From positions 806,001 to 870,000 of the forward strand of contig NC_057317.1 in assembly GCF_000687475.1 (NCBI RefSeq): a stretch of 64,000 bases of DNA, in the 5' to 3' direction. Each line of letters starts with the position of its first letter. The first letter of the stretch is position 1. The stretch is from Ustilaginoidea virens (lineage: Eukaryota > Ascomycota > Sordariomycetes > Hypocreales > Clavicipitaceae). This document shows positions 11,935 to 25,445 of this stretch, in pieces. Made by a program: the position numbers and the translations under genes. Under the pieces are notes generated by a model that worked only from the letters and a program-made list of their open reading frames with translations, was not told the origin of the DNA and did not search any database.

Positions 11935-12648
11935 GACTCCTCCCATTCCAGCTCGCATCGACTCACAAGTTCAATGCTTGCCCCCGCCCGGCCGGCTTCA
12001 CTACGCTGGCTTTACATTGCTGCTCATCTTGCTCACCAGGTGGGAGTCGAGACGTGGGTATTTCCATTTCTTTCCTATCTACTCCGTACTACAGCCCCGG
12101 CCGTATCCCTCTTGGCCTGCCCTGTTCATGAAACCTCTGAAGCGATACAGGAGGTAAAAGCGAGTGTTTTCGGTCCCAGTAGTTTTGGTCCCAGTAGGAG
12201 CTGACAAGAAGCCCCCGGACCCAGACCGTCCCTGTAAAAGGTAGCTGCTGCGGAAGAATCACTCATAGCAGGCATTATCGTTGCTTCATCATCTCAGATC
12301 CTCATCCAGTCTCCGAAATTCCAAAATCCTCAAACCCCGAATCCGCAGACCCCCTGCGCTGCTACCCAAATTCCATGTAGAAGGGGGGGAAAGTTCCAAG
12401 TGTCCAAAACAAAGGCTTTCCTTGCTTCTCTCCACTGTCGCGTGAAGCCACGTGTTGATCCCGACAAGCCTTGCGGCTTTCCTCTATACCAAAATCCCAT
12501 GCCAGTAGGGTATATATTGAAGAAAAAAAACATACCGGTCCCTTGAATCCAGGGCAGTCAAAAGAAGTTGAAAAAAAAAAAGGACGAGGAAAAAAAATTG
12601 TTGCCATCTGACAGCAACAACAACAACAAGGAGGTTAAAAGAGAGCAC

Positions 12649-14885
12649 TCAAATCAGTAAAAAGTCCCAGCCCTTGGTTCGCATGACGTCCCGCCAACTG
12701 ACATACGGATGCATGACATTCGATCCAGGCGTGGCCACCTGAGCGAGCTTGTCGGCAGACATCCACACTTCTCGCACCACAGTCACCATTCGGCCGAAAG
12801 CGCCAAACATGGCAGCGTCTCCCAGCTGGGCAACGCGGTCCTCAAAAAAGGCTCGGAAGCTGCTGCCGGGCAAGCTGACGGAGCCCCCGACAAGGTAGAC
12901 CCAAACAAGACTGCGGTCATATCCGTGAGGCCCCGAAGGGATAAACTGGGCAACATTGACGAGCTTCTCCGCCAGGCCCTGCGGCGAGTGCTGGCTGGGG
13001 CTGAAGCCGGGGATGAGGCTGCACAGATAGATTCGGGCGGCGATGCGGAAAGCACCCGTGATGTTCTTGCACAGCTGCTTCGGCGACAAGGTGCCGTTGG
13101 CATTGTAGGGAATCCTAGGACCCGTGTCGCCCACCTCTGTGAGGGTGAGCTGCTCGCCCAGGGCGGAGACGTGTTGGCACAGGGTGAAGTCATCCATGCC
13201 GTCAGTCTTGAGGGAGTCGAGGCACGCAATCTCCGATATGAGATACATGACGCGGTCCTCGCAGCCCATGAGCTCGCGGAGACCCAGCTGCGAGTTGACC
13301 GGGGACAAGTGCTTCTCTCGGTACGTGTGCGCAAACGTGGGCGAGGTGCCATGCATGGTAGCTCCCAGGATATCGATCCAGCCCGTCAGCGTCATGTTGA
13401 ACGGAGTCGGTCCGGCCTGACCAGCAGGGTCGGACACGACGCGAGGCAGGTCGAGTTTCTGAACGAGGCTGATGGCAGCTTGGAAATGCTGATGCCAGGC
13501 AATGTCCAGCAGACCATCGTCGAAGCAACCGACGATGCACTGGTAGAAGATGAGGGCCAGGGTGGCTTCCAGAATCTGCTGGTGGTTCTCGTCGCGTTTC
13601 AGCGACTCGCACAGGGAGAAGATGGTCTCATAGCGGTGCTTCATGATGTCCTGGTCAATCTCCTCGGCGGGCAGCTTGGCGTGCGTCTTGAGGTGCTGCG
13701 CCGCGATGCTGAGGCAGCAGTGGAGGTAGACGCTGTTGGACTGCAGGGCGGGGAGGATCAGGTCGGAACCAACCGAGCCGTGCTGGTTAGACTCGAGGAT
13801 GGGGAAAATGATGGGGAGAACATATTGGATAAAGTGATCCAGCAAGCGCTGGTCGCTCTCCTCGAGCTCGATCCTCACTTGTCTCGAGCTGTTGTGGGGC
13901 CCATGCGCAAAGTCGAAGAAGTTGACATTGAGAGCTTCCTCAGCCAGCGACAGTCTCCTCTCCTCGTGCAGGCTCTCCACCCATCCGTTTTCGAACTGAC
14001 CGCAGGGCAAAACGGTGCCCGGGGGTGGAGGTGTCTGATAGGTGCTGAAAGTGGCAACGTGAGACTCCCTGAGTGTGGGAACGTCATTGACGAACATTTG
14101 ACGCTCCGTCTTGATGTCGACCTCGTAGGGCAAGTAGCCATTGAACATGAAGTCTGGGTCCAGATGAGGGTTGTACGGCCCGAGGTCCAGCACGTCGGGT
14201 GGACTGTTGAAATCAAAGCCTGCCGAGTAGTGCGAGTCAATCGAGGCAGACCTTGTGCGATCCACCGAGTTGGAATACGTGGCCGAGGTGAGCAGCGAGT
14301 GCGACAAGCTAGGAGGCGGGCTGACTGAGGTGTTGACCGAGGTCGAGGTCTTCTCCGTCATCTTCTTGCGCTTGATGATGCCCTTGATGTCCTCCTTGTG
14401 TTTTCTCCTCGCATCATTGTTGCTCCACCAGACGGGTCTCTTGTATTCACATTGGAGGCCAAGGTGCTTGCAGGCGGTGCACATGGGAGTTCCCTCATCG
14501 CACTTTTTCCGCCTTAACCTGCAGGTGTAGCAGCCTAGAGAGAATGGACGGGTTAGTGACGACGTGGGAAATAGAATCCGGACTTGGGTCAAGAACAGTG
14601 GCCACCGAGACAGAGTTTTGGAGGGCAAGCTCAAAACGCCACCTCCTCCGTTCCTTCCTTCGTTCCTTCCTTCCCGCTTCAAGCCTCAAGCCAGTGTAAG
14701 TGGAAGTGGTAAGTGGGAAGGAGACGGGCAAGTGGGGAAGGAGCGGTACGGTGCGGGATGCAAGTCAAAGTCAGCTGGGCGGCCTCACCTGTTCTTGACC
14801 TGCGATGCATCTGCGTCTTCTTTTTCGAGACTCCATTGCTTGATTTTGAAGCCAATTTGGCCTTTGGAAGTTGGGCCGCGGCCAT
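12649..14885 (-). CDS. pro1: Zn(II)2Cys6 transcription factor, PRO1/ADV-1 (RosA/NosA) type
   Basis: Two exons (14885-14789 and 14534-12649) give 660 aa. The first encodes MAAAQLPKAK...MHRRSRT and ends at a GTGAGG donor; the 254-nt intron ends CTCTCTAG and the next exon resumes with GCYTCRLRRKKCDEG. The binuclear zinc cluster is complete: Cys34, 37, 44, 51, 54 and 61 (CX2CX6CX6CX2CX6C). It is followed by KRPVWWSNNDARRKHKEDIK and GIIKRKK, a block I associate with the PRO1/ADV-1 family of developmental regulators (cell fusion and fruiting-body formation in Sordaria and Neurospora; RosA/NosA in Aspergillus). The rest is helical and fits a fungal-specific factor regulatory domain. The family assignment is from memory and could be wrong at subfamily level; the C6 class is certain. 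About 10.5 kb of gene-poor DNA lies upstream. Confidence 0.8.
14535..14788 (-). other. Intron splitting the zinc-cluster start of the C6 factor
   Basis: GTGAGG donor at 14788 and CTAG acceptor ending at 14535; 254 nt, phase 1. It falls in the Gly codon just before the first zinc-binding Cys. Translating through it would give an unrelated N-terminus. Confidence 0.8.
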
Positions 14886-17800
14886 TTTCGCAACGCTTTG
14901 AATTACCACTCGCTTTGAGCAGTTGCGGTGATCGGGGGGTGAGGATGGCATTTGTATGGGTGAAGCTCGGGGTATGTCAAGAAAAGCTGCTACCAGTTCA
15001 CGACGGGCTGTTATGGGGTGTGAGCAGGCCGGGGGGGGGCGTGTTCGTGGAGCCAGAGCAGCACCCTGACCACGGTGAACGGTTTTGGGGGGGGGGGTGG
15101 CAAGGGGTGTGCAGACTGTGTGAATCGCACCGTCGGGCCGGAGAGCGGATGGACACAAACAAACAGCAGAGCAGACCGCAGACACAGCAAAAAGCCAAGC
15201 CCGTCCTGTGCGGTGTCTTGTTCAAGGCCCAGGGGTCCCCCAGAAGTCGGTCGTCGAAAGAGCGGAGTCGCTAGCTTTGCGGGTGCTCTAATTTTTTTTT
15301 TTTTGCCTTCCTCCTCGGGGGCTGGGCTGGGCTGGACTGGACCGGACTGGACTGGGCGAAATTATCTAATTTCTCTGTATCTGCCAGAGCTCGATTTATA
15401 AATAGTCAACAAGTTGCATCCGACCTGTCGAATCAGCAACCGGAATCGTGCTCGCGGGCTCTTGCTTGCGTCGCGTCGTCCTGGGTGTAGAATACGTGGG
15501 ATGCGTAAAAAGCGCTGAAGTGAATGAGAAAAGCCTGGACGGGGAAAGAATCCCTGTCCTCGAAGTGAATGACTGTTTTGGAAAAGCCCAGCTTTTCGCC
15601 TTGACCAAGGAGTGGGGGAAACTGCGAGAGAGGGAAATGATAAAATGGAAGAAGATGCAGCGCAGGATGGCCCGACCAGGGGATCCAGAGAGCAAAATAG
15701 AGAAGAAGAAAAAAAAGGATCAAGATGGAAAAGAAAGAAAAAGAAAAGCCCCTTTGCCGGCGACACTTGGAACTTGTCTTGGCCGTCTACGGGGGGGGAG
15801 AAGGAAAAACGACGGGATCCAGACGGGCTGACGGACGGGCCATGGACTATTATATCGCGGGGTCGGCATCCAGCATTCTCGCCGCCAGCTGCTCCGGAGA
15901 CGTGGGCATCTATTCTGTTCATGGCGACGGATGGCGACGGATGGAGGAGGAGCGCATTCTGGAGCAAATCACGGCCCAGTTTCTATTTTTGAACCAAGCA
16001 CTAATGAGTCTGGCGGGCAGGTCACTTCATCGCAACGGCAGCGGGGGCTTTGGCCTGCGCTTAGAGAAGCCAATGAGAGCGGGCGCAAACCTGGCAGGAT
16101 CCTCTGAGCTGCTCTGCTCACCCGCAACCAGCGGCACGGCCTAGCTGGCACCTGGCGGGCAGGTGGCGGGCAGGTGCCGGTTCCAAGCACGCACCGAGCA
16201 TGACTGGAATGTACTCGCCAGGCCGCAGGGAGGTACGGAGCACGTACGGAGCACGTACGTACGGAGCACTGCAGAAAGAAAAGAAAAAGCCAAAACATCG
16301 ACGCAACAACACAACACGCCAGGCAAGCTTGCCTTTGGTCCCTGTGCATGCAGACGTGCAGTGCAGCTGCCACCGTCAGGCTCGTGCTCGCCCACCTGCA
16401 GATACTGTGCATAACCGGTATGCGACTTGTTGCGTACATGTACCTACATAGGTAGGTGGCACAGAATCCAGAGCGTCGAGGACGGAGGATCGAGCCCGGA
16501 GCTGTTGAGGTTTAGGCACTTGGCATTCCGTAGCTAGCTTAGGCACCTTGTCGAGTGCTTCACTGCAGCCGGGGCTGACAGGGTCCAGGAACTCTGACCA
16601 GCAGTCCTTCTGTCCAAGCTTGAAAAAGAGCTTACTATACCGTCAGCGCCGACCGCCGACACGTTTGCGGTGCTTTGTCGTCTTCTGACATCCCCGCCGT
16701 TTCTTCGTCGTTTCCTTCCCTTTCTTCTCTCCGCTCCGCCTCATCCATCAAGCTGCCTGGCATACCTATTGCCGACTGGCTGCCCCCTCCTTGTCAACTT
16801 GCCTCGTGATCCTTTTTCAACCTGTCCACGTCAAGCCTTGCTATTGCCGACCGATCAGCATGTATCCTCAACCTGAGCCTGCCCAACCTCCCCTTCTCTC
16901 AGCGTGCATCCTCCCCAGGTCGGTCAGCGTAGTTACTCCGTGTACTCCGTGTACGGAGCACGCAGTGCTATTGTGCAAGCTCGAGGACGTCGGCCCGCGG
17001 ATCGGCACCCAGAGTCTGAGCTGCAGCAGAGCATCGCCAACGCAGCGACAACGTAGCATGTCTCAGCGTCAGCACCGTACTCCGTAGTTGTCACTTTTTA
17101 CCCAGGCCCGAGTCGTCTGGCCTTGTTCACATTAGCCGTGCCTTGGGTAGCGACATTTCTTCCGGCATGAAAGCCCTTTTTTTTTTTTTTTTTTTTTACA
17201 CTCCATAAAACATTCCAAGGAGCAGCGCGGCATCTTTCCACCACCGGATTTTGCACATCGCATATCGGGCATCACCAGGACAAAAACCGGGCAGGGACGG
17301 ATAGCTTCGAGTCCCAAGTGCGCAGTACGCATCGTTTTCACCCCGTTGCATCGCTTTTGCTACGTTGATCAAAAAGCATGAATGGGCAGGCAGCCAGGAG
17401 CCAAATGTCTCGGGCAACAGCAACATGACGAGCTACCGACATGGATGAATTGCATGAGAGCAAAGGATAAAAGACGCTCCAGGCGGGCCCGGCTGGAGGA
17501 AGAGAAGGCCAAACCCCCATAGTCAACAACATTTTCAAAGGTGGTCGGCGAAGCATTACACATGGCCGGCCGTCCAAAAGCACTGTCATCTTGTCATCTC
17601 TCTCTCCCATCTGTGTGCGCGCGGGTGTATTGTACAGTGCATCCGTGCCCCCCATCGTAGATCGCTGCCAACCATCCGTCGCCCGGGGGTTGGGGTGCGC
17701 GTGTATTAGCGTTCTCTTTTTTTATTTTTTTTTCTAGTTTTATTTTTATTTTTTTTCTTTCTGTGTCAAGATGCCCTGCGCGGACGTTGATTCGACAGTT

Positions 17801-20428
17801 GCAAGTGATGAGCTGTTTGGTCAGTGCAGAAACGGGCAGGGGCCGCGGGACCAACCGATAGTAGCGCCTGCAGCTAGCAGGGGTGTGAGCCTAGCCGGTA
17901 GCCAGCCAACGATCGAGATTGGCTGTGCCGCCGGCGGCGCTAGCAGGGGTATCCCGTCGGCAGCACCCAATGACGTTGATGTGTTGATGTGACGGTGCTA
18001 CCCCATGCTGTGCTGCAGTATTAGCGGGCAATCTTCTCCACCTTGTCGCCCTTGCACCTCAAGGTTGCCTGCAGATGTGACTAAATTTTCACGATGCGCT
18101 GTTACCGCGGTTTGGGAGGGGGAGCCCAGGCTCTGCCTCCCTCCTCCCTCCCCTCCCTCTCCCTCTCCCTCTCTCGTTGTCTCCTCCCCCACTCTCCCAG
18201 TTGTCAGGTTGGAGAAGCAGAGGGGACCGTGCTGCAGAGATGGGGAGACGGGTTCTATACCTCTAGGAAAACCTTGGTTCGAGGTCACGGGCCCAGTGTT
18301 GGCTCGCCGCGGTAATCCCTCGAAAAAAAAAAAAAAAAAAAAAAAGGTCGCACGTATAAGGGAGACGCCGTGCTCCTCATTGCTGCTGAGAGGTCCGCCA
18401 TCATTGCGCTACTGCCGGCCTCGTGTCGTCGGGACGGTCAACGGGAGACAACTCTGCACAGCTGCGATCGGTGCCTGCAACGGACTGCCACGGAGTGCGG
18501 ATAAAGAGTGGCATAAGAACGCCCACGCTCGGATGCAGCCAACGTTGCTCCGCACTTTTGCCAAAAACCTTTAGTAATCCTGCACACCTCTTGTCTCGGC
18601 CCTTTCTCGCCAGCCCGACCGCGCAGTGGGTGGTTGCTTCGATGCCAGGGCGCGTATCGAAACACAACCTTCTTCTGCAAGACTTGCGCCCCCGCAGATG
18701 TGAGAGATTTCAGAAAAAAGGTCTCGCCTGGAAGTGACCCCAACCCCTCTTGGGTCGCTCGAGTTGGGCTAAATTTGAAGTTGCAGCACTTGTTGCTCGC
18801 CCTTTTAACCGGCGCTTATAGGGGGGGAGGGTGGCTGGCCTGGTCCATCTTGATAGAGCGCCAACGCGAGCAGGTCCCATGCTCCCTACTTCCTACTTGT
18901 TTTGGATTAGCCCGGATTTCGGCCTAGTTGCTCGACGGTTGACCCAGGTTATTTTTTTTCTGAATGCCTGCGGAGCATGTTCCTGAGTATCGCAGCAGAT
19001 GCATCTCCTAGCGACGACTCGGCAGGTCAGTATTCCATAACAAGGGACCAGTTCATGGCGGAACCAGTTCATGGCGGAACGCTACTACTCCAAGTCTGCC
19101 ACGAGCCTTTTTAGGGTAAACGAAATTAAAGACGAGCAGAAAGAGGAAGAAAGTATCCTGGGTGACCACTGTGACCGGAGGGATACTAGAGTATGGAGGG
19201 GGGGAACTTGACTCTTACGGAACACCCTGCATCGTGACTGCTTATCTGGATGGCGGTGCGATATAAAGCGCGACAGTTCGTTCGTTCACTTGCCACCAAT
19301 GGATTCATGCCATCTTGGTCAGCCAGACACAGTTCCGTGCCGTTGCAGCTCGTGGCACGCTCATTGGATAATCGCTAGATGGGCTTCAAGTCATGACATG
19401 ACCATGCCAAAGGGCGGAGAAAAATACCATGGCTTATTTCTGCATTTCTCTCGATGAATCCGCCGTCCTCAAACCACCTCCGTCGCTGCGCGACACGCCA
19501 TGCTTACCCCCCCTCCCACCCTTCAAGAGCCGGGCTCTACCGGCGTCGACGCCACCATTATGGTGACAACTGCTGGGCTGATGTGGCTGTATCCAATGAT
19601 TGGATGCCGCCGTCCGTGACGATGTAGTGCTTTGATGCAAGCTGCAGCGCAATTTCTACGCCTCTTGCTCGTAGCTTCGGCTACTTTACGCGGTAATTTG
19701 GCCATAGTACTCCGCAGCCCGCACGCTTGCCGATTTACGGCAATGTTCATCATCCAGCAGCCGAAAGACTGCAGTATCCCGACCCGTCGTCCAAGCCAAG
19801 CCGAGACGAAGACGACGGGCCATGACCCTTTGAGCATCATTTCCATACCTACTCGTTCTTACCTAGTCCGTACGGAGTAGGCAGACAAAGGCCCCTGCCG
19901 GCTACGCTACACCGGGAACCTCGGCCCATTGACAGTCGAATCACTCCCTCCGTACGGGATTAGGTGATTCCCTGATTGCTGATGCCGTAGTAGGTGACCA
20001 GCACGCCTCGCCTCGTCTGCTTGGCTCGTTCAAGTACGAAGGGTTTTTGGACACAGACGCCCCCGGCAGTCGTCAATTGCAATCTCGATGTTGCCCAATG
20101 GCCAGCCAAGAGAAGGGTTGTCGAGCGTTATTGGGCCAGAGGCAAATTACAAGGTTCCCAAACTCCCTACTCCGTACTTTAGGGCCTAATGGATCCGGCC
20201 TGGTTAGCCCAGCCCAGCCGAGAGGTCTGCCCCAACGTTGCCGATAGCCATGTTTGACCTGTTTGACCCACGGATTGGCTGGCGGCTGGCGGTGATGAGC
20301 TTGGGGTTGGGTGGAGGTTGCATGCTCCGTACTCCGTACTCCGTACTTGTCGAACGGGTTCCCCAAGTTTGCGCCGGGCAGCGCGGCACTCTCCATCGCA
20401 CTGTGCGCGCTCGTCGGGTCTGTCTTGT

Positions 20429-20430
<2 letters not shown>

Positions 20431-20482
<52 letters not shown>
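20431..20482 (+). repeat. (CCTG)n tetranucleotide microsatellite
   Basis: About 13 tandem GCCT/CCTG units, followed by a short CTGT run. Confidence 0.9.
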
Positions 20483-20485
<3 letters not shown>

Positions 20486-20761
20486 TGTCTGTCTTGTTTG
20501 GCCTGTCTGTCTCGGACCAGCTCCAAAGCCGCAGCAGCAGCACACCCCCATCCATCGATCGACTTGGACTAGCAGGGCAACGGCGCCGGCCCCAAGCAAT
20601 TGTAATCGGCTCTGGTTACTAATCTTGCCAAGAACGTGTTGGCTGCGTCGGCTTCGGGTGCACCCAGGCCTGGGAAAGCGCTGTCAAAGAATGGAGACGG
20701 ACATGTCTCGCGACCTGCGCGAGGATGGATGGATTCCTGCAAGGCGCACGGGAAGGTTGGA

Positions 20762-20808
20762 GGCGGGCAGGCGGGCAGGCGGGCAGGCGGGCAGGCGGGC
20801 AGGCGGCA
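20762..20808 (+). repeat. (GCAGGCGG)n short tandem repeat
   Basis: Five to six tandem 8-bp units of G-rich sequence, about 300 bp from the (CCTG)n block. Confidence 0.85.
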
Positions 20809-23800
20809 GGCGGGAGGCGGGAGGCGCAAGGAAGGTGCAGACTGCAGAGGGGGCATTGACGTCAATTAGAACCGAAACTTTGAAGTGGCAGTGAGTTGCA
20901 GGCTGGGGCGAGGCAACGCACCACCGCGCCTTCCAAGTCGGTGTGATGTGGCTAAAATGCCCTGCCATACGCGCATGCATACCTTAGGTACCTACATGCT
21001 TGGGTGCTCCAATGGCCACATACGAGTACAGCATGTAGGTGCAAGGTACCTTGAGTACCTTAGGTAGGTACTCCGCACTGCGCAGGAGGGATCAAGTAAC
21101 CATTCATCCATTGCCCCGGATCCAGCCTCACCCCCCTCTCCTCGGTCCGGACACGTACAACTGCATGCTGATGACGGACGGCCTTGCTGCATGGACAAGC
21201 AAGCGTGTCGTCTCGACCCATGCCTCGTGGCGGTCCAGTCCATCGCAAGCAAGACAGACATGGTATGTACCGAGTGCTTTCCGCATCTTGTTGAGTTAGG
21301 TACCTGCCGGGTACGTGGCCCAGTCAGGTCGTTGGCGACCGCAGAATGTTGTCGCGGGAGGCTGGACCTTTAATTCCACCCATGACCAACCAGCCTACGG
21401 TTTCTTTTCAAGTCGTGGCTTTTTCAGTCAGTCCTTGCTCCTCATATACCGGTGTGATATAAACATATATATATATATTACAATATATGCGTGCAGATCT
21501 CTTGCACTATAGTATGCGCTTCGGGTGCAGGTACATACATGTACACTCCTGGTGTGGTAAAGGCGGGGCGGGGCGGCTTCGGGTTCAACTACGGATCCGC
21601 ACGGAGCCCTCCGTACGCCCATGCTTGCTCCACTCTTTCCCGTGGCCAGTGGTCAGCACCGAGAATCCCTGGCAGGATCCTGGCATTCACGGCTGCAACC
21701 AAAACACAGACTGACCGCCTTTCGGCCGAAGACATACGCATGTGTACTCCGTGATTCGCCATGCATCTGTCTGCACGTAGCTCCGAGCCTGTATCGGGCC
21801 ACCATCCCATCCCGTCCAACAGGTTGGCAAAGCCGCTACGAGTCGACGGCCTCCAAAAAGGCAACCTACGCGTCCTTCTCGTGGTCTCATGTCCAAAATA
21901 GCTCTTTTTTTGACCAGAAAAAAAGAGAAAAAGAGAAAGGGAAAGAAAAGGAAAAGGAAAAAAAGTAGAGTTATTTCTATGCTTTGTTCCACTGCTATGC
22001 TGTCACGTATGACCGACCAGACGGAAATCTGTACGCACCACCCGGTACGGAGTACAGCCGTTCGGCTTCCCGCTTGTAGAAGATTTGCAGAAAGGTGCGG
22101 TGCAGCGGTGCAGGTTAGGTGCGGGTATGTAGCACTTGTGCGGGTTGTGGGACGACCAAGGACATTGATCACTTGGCTGGCTGGTCCGGGTCCGTGAGGG
22201 GTTTGGTGGAGCCTGTCCACAACAGGTGTTGACCGAATTCTGTGTACATGTGCACACGCAGCCGGAAGCAGACTTGGTGACGCAGATATATGAGAAGCGT
22301 CAGTTGGTAGGGGCAGTTGGTATGGCGCATGTATGGTTTTTTGTTTCTTGATGGGGGGGGAAAGAAAACAAAAAAAAAAAAAAAAAAAAAGAGAAGAGGA
22401 AGGGGGATAGGTGCAGAGCTGCAGAACATCGTTGCCGCGGGAGCAGCCGGTGGTTGATGGTTGATGGCCTCTGCGGCAAATGACATCAGTTCTCCGAGGA
22501 CCTTTAGAAGCCCCACACCGGCCGGCCGGGTTAGGGTTGGTCTTGCGAACCGGCCAATCAGAGTGTGATTAACCGTGGGTTCCTCCTCTCTTTTCCAGAG
22601 CATCCCATTGACACTGCAAATGGCAAAGCGGAAAGAAAAAAAAACAAGAAGAAGAACAAGAAGAAGAGGGAAACTCCCGATGACAGGCTGAGACCTTGAT
22701 GACTCGGGAACCTCATTGCCATGGCGCTGTGAGCCGCGTGGCGTAAGCGGTTCCGGTCTTGGGTTCACGTCCGCCAAAGGGAAAAGAACGGGCAGAGGGA
22801 ATTGACCGACTCTGTGGTTGGAGAGTGAGTTATTTTAAGCGACATGGGATACCGAGTCCACCAGCCCGCTGCACGGCATAAGCTGCCAAGCTAAAAGGTG
22901 CTGGCAGCATCACCGCACGTCTGAACCGGGTGAGCGCTCGAGCACTGGGCGCCCCCACATGCCGCCGAGCGCCGGCCAAGCCTGGGTAAGACTCTGGGTC
23001 CCCCGGGGCGATGGAAAGTTTCAATGTTCCCTCTCGGGCCAGCAACGATGCATAAAGAGCAGGCAGGGGTGGGCCGAGGCCAGGCCCCCTGTCCATGCGT
23101 GCAGTGCTGCACGTCCAGACTTTAAATGTAGAACTTGTTCTCCGGTCCGCAATCCGAAGGTGGAGCTGGCTGGGTGCTCCGACGAGCTCACGGGCGGGTG
23201 GTTGGGACTGGCTCTGATACCCAAGGTACCAGACATATATGGAGGTCGGTCGGTAGGCACCTGGTGGGTTGGGTGGCCGGCCATGCTGGCGGCGTTGGGC
23301 TTTGGCGGAGGCTTTGGCGATTGACGCCGGCTTGAAAAGAACCAAAAGTTGACACGTACGCGCTCATCCGGAGCGGACTGACTTTAGGGGTGGCGTGAAA
23401 AGCTGCCTGTGCTGATGGATGGGATGGGGGCTTTTCTCGGCTCAAGCCTTCTCAGCGCCGGCAGGCATCAGCAGCATGGGGGACAGTACATAGCGACTAC
23501 GGACTACCTTGGTTAGGTACCTAGGTACCTAGAAGTTGAGGGTGACTGACTGCACGTGGTCACTAGACCACGGATGGGGAACGGCCATTCCCTTCTGGAG
23601 CCCAACATGTCACAAGCACCAGACTTTCCTTTTCCCTTTTCTTTTTCTTTTCTTTTCTTTTCTTTTTTCCGCCCCCCACGATTGGCCTTGAACAAGAAAG
23701 GCCCTGGAAAGAATGGGCCGTCCCCGAGACCCTGCAGCAGCATCGACACTGCTGATACCAGACACCAGACGTTGCGGAGTACAGACTGCAAGACCTATGT

Positions 23801-25445
23801 ACTTCGTCGCACTTGCACTGGGCAGCAGACTCTGCAGAGCGCGCGCCTAAACATACTCCGTACCGAGTACATGGAAAAGGTTGGGGCCCGCTTGAGAAGA
23901 CGTGGAGGTGGCCATGGTCCCGAGATGCCAGCTCCAAGATACATGTACCACCAGTCCGCCCAGCTATGTACGCACGTCCTAAGCACCTTATTTCCCCTCA
24001 AGGCAAGGGCTGGGACTTCTTCACTTCTTCACGGGCGGGGTAGGTAACCTGTGGGCTGCGACTCGTGGCGCTTAGACCTCCTCACCAGCTCTATCTCTAT
24101 CTGGGCAACGCAACATGAACCTTGGGGCCTTTGGAACTCGGAAGGAACTTGCAGGCCGCCCCTGCCTTTCTGCAACCCCCCCTGCCATGGCCCGTGCGCC
24201 TACCTACCTACATGCTCCTCCTGGCTACTCCCAGCCAACTACGCACGTACGCGTCGTTAGCGACTTCAACGGTCCACCTCGTCAACGAATTGCCAGCCTC
24301 CATGTCGAGTCACACAACCACACGCATACGCATACGCATAGCATACGCATAGCATACGGAGTACGCATACGCACATTCCTTGTACTCGTCTCCTCTGGAA
24401 GGTGGCCCCCCCCCCCCCCCCCCCCTCCCCCCCCTGCCTGTCTGCTGGCGCCGAGCCCGCACCCGAAGACGGAGGGTCTCGATAAAAACACCAAAAAAAA
24501 AAGAAACCAAACGGTTCAAGCTTCGCACTACCGCGCTCACGCCCTGGCAGCACCGCTGGCGGCGGCTTGTAGGCCCCGACGTCCAATCGTTCTCATCGTC
24601 TTGGCGCCCACCTCGTTTCTGTTGAGGACCTGTGGCGGAGAATCAGGTGTCGTCGTGCAAGGATTCACAGACTGATTTAGCCTTTCGGAACATCCTGCGT
24701 GGTGCTGGGCTGTGACGGATACTGGCTTGGGCCTATTCAAACCATGGCGGTCCATGGCAGCCGTTTTGACCCAGCCATTCGCTCGCAGCAGCCGCCTATC
24801 TGCCATTTTCAATGCCCGCTGCCTTGCTTTCACTCGCCCTTGGTCCCCTCGAAGCACCGAAGGCGCTTGCGGCCGCCCATTTTGCAGCCAACCTAGTTGA
24901 CCTGACCGAGCAAGCCTACCTACATAAAACGATGAACACGATCCGCATCCCCGTCAACTGCTGCCTGCATACCCTCTCCCCGTATTTCGCCATGTAGGTT
25001 CGGTTGAGTTGCCCTGACGAGCTTTCCCTTTCTTGTTTTGGCTTTCCTTATGTATTCGGCTACATTTCTCGTCTCACGACGGCACTTGTCAAAATCTGCT
25101 TCTACTTGGAGACAAGACCAGCCCCAACCAGCCCCTACCAGCCCCAACCGGCCCCAACCGACCCTAACAAGAACCATATGCTGCCGGCGACGGCTACCAA
25201 AGTTTTCCGCAACCTCCTCACATACCCTGTGCTAATACACCTTTCGTGCTTTGATCATCAGACGGCTTGGCTTCTCTTGGGGCGAGAGCCTGCCTGGCAA
25301 CTAGTCACTAGTCGCGCGCAAGTTGTGGTAACATGGTACGTTGAAACTGCATACATACCATTTGCTTCCAACGCGGCAACATTTTCTCATCAACTCTCAG
25401 GAGGAATACGCCCATCATCCGCCTGTCAAAGGCCGTCTCAAAGAA

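Larger units (their letters stand above)
10378..12648. other. Intergenic region with homopolymers
   Basis: Promoter side of the Cys-rich membrane protein and 3' side of the C6 factor, both on the - strand. It holds a G21 run at 10402-10422 just upstream of the membrane-protein start, a G run near 10970-10980, ATGCAG/GCATAT repeats at about 11626-11714, and an A31 run at 11901-11931. No supportable gene. Confidence 0.5.
14886..25445. other. About 10.5 kb gene-poor region
   Basis: I could support no gene here on either strand. Open frames are short, lack family motifs and are mostly low-complexity. The stretch holds homopolymers (T21 at 17177-17197, A23 at 18323-18345, about A20 near 22370-22390, C20 at 24406-24425), a (CCTG)n block at 20431-20482, a (GCAGGCGG)n block at about 20762-20808, a 16-bp tandem duplication near 19050-19080, and many copies of two short motifs, TACTCCGTA/TACGGAGTA and TAGGTACCTA-like. 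CT-rich leader-like segments occur at about 16680-16860 and 25010-25060. It is the shared upstream region of the C6 factor (-) and the SAM-PH gene (+), so long leaders, distal regulatory DNA or non-coding transcripts are possible. Confidence 0.5.

Noticed and set aside
12709..14328. 539-codon open frame on the + strand opposite the C6 factor
   Set aside because: Antisense shadow of a GC-rich coding exon; no domain, and the - strand carries a complete zinc cluster and spliced start.
16791..17087. 98-codon + frame after a CT-rich leader-like stretch (MYPQPEPAQPP...)
   Set aside because: The CT-rich DNA looks like a leader, but the frame is Pro/Ser/Arg noise and runs into TACTCCGTA motifs.
17771..17992. 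73-codon + frame starting MPCADVDSTVASDELF
   Set aside because: Acceptable start context but no homology I recognise, no introns and low-complexity tail; not enough to call a gene.
22525..22540. Telomere-like GGGTTAGGG
   Set aside because: A single occurrence, not a repeat array.
14886..25445. Transposon or RIP-mutated element filling the gap
   Set aside because: GC content stays near that of the rest, no terminal repeats, no integrase, transposase or reverse-transcriptase motifs, and no TpA-rich RIP signature visible.
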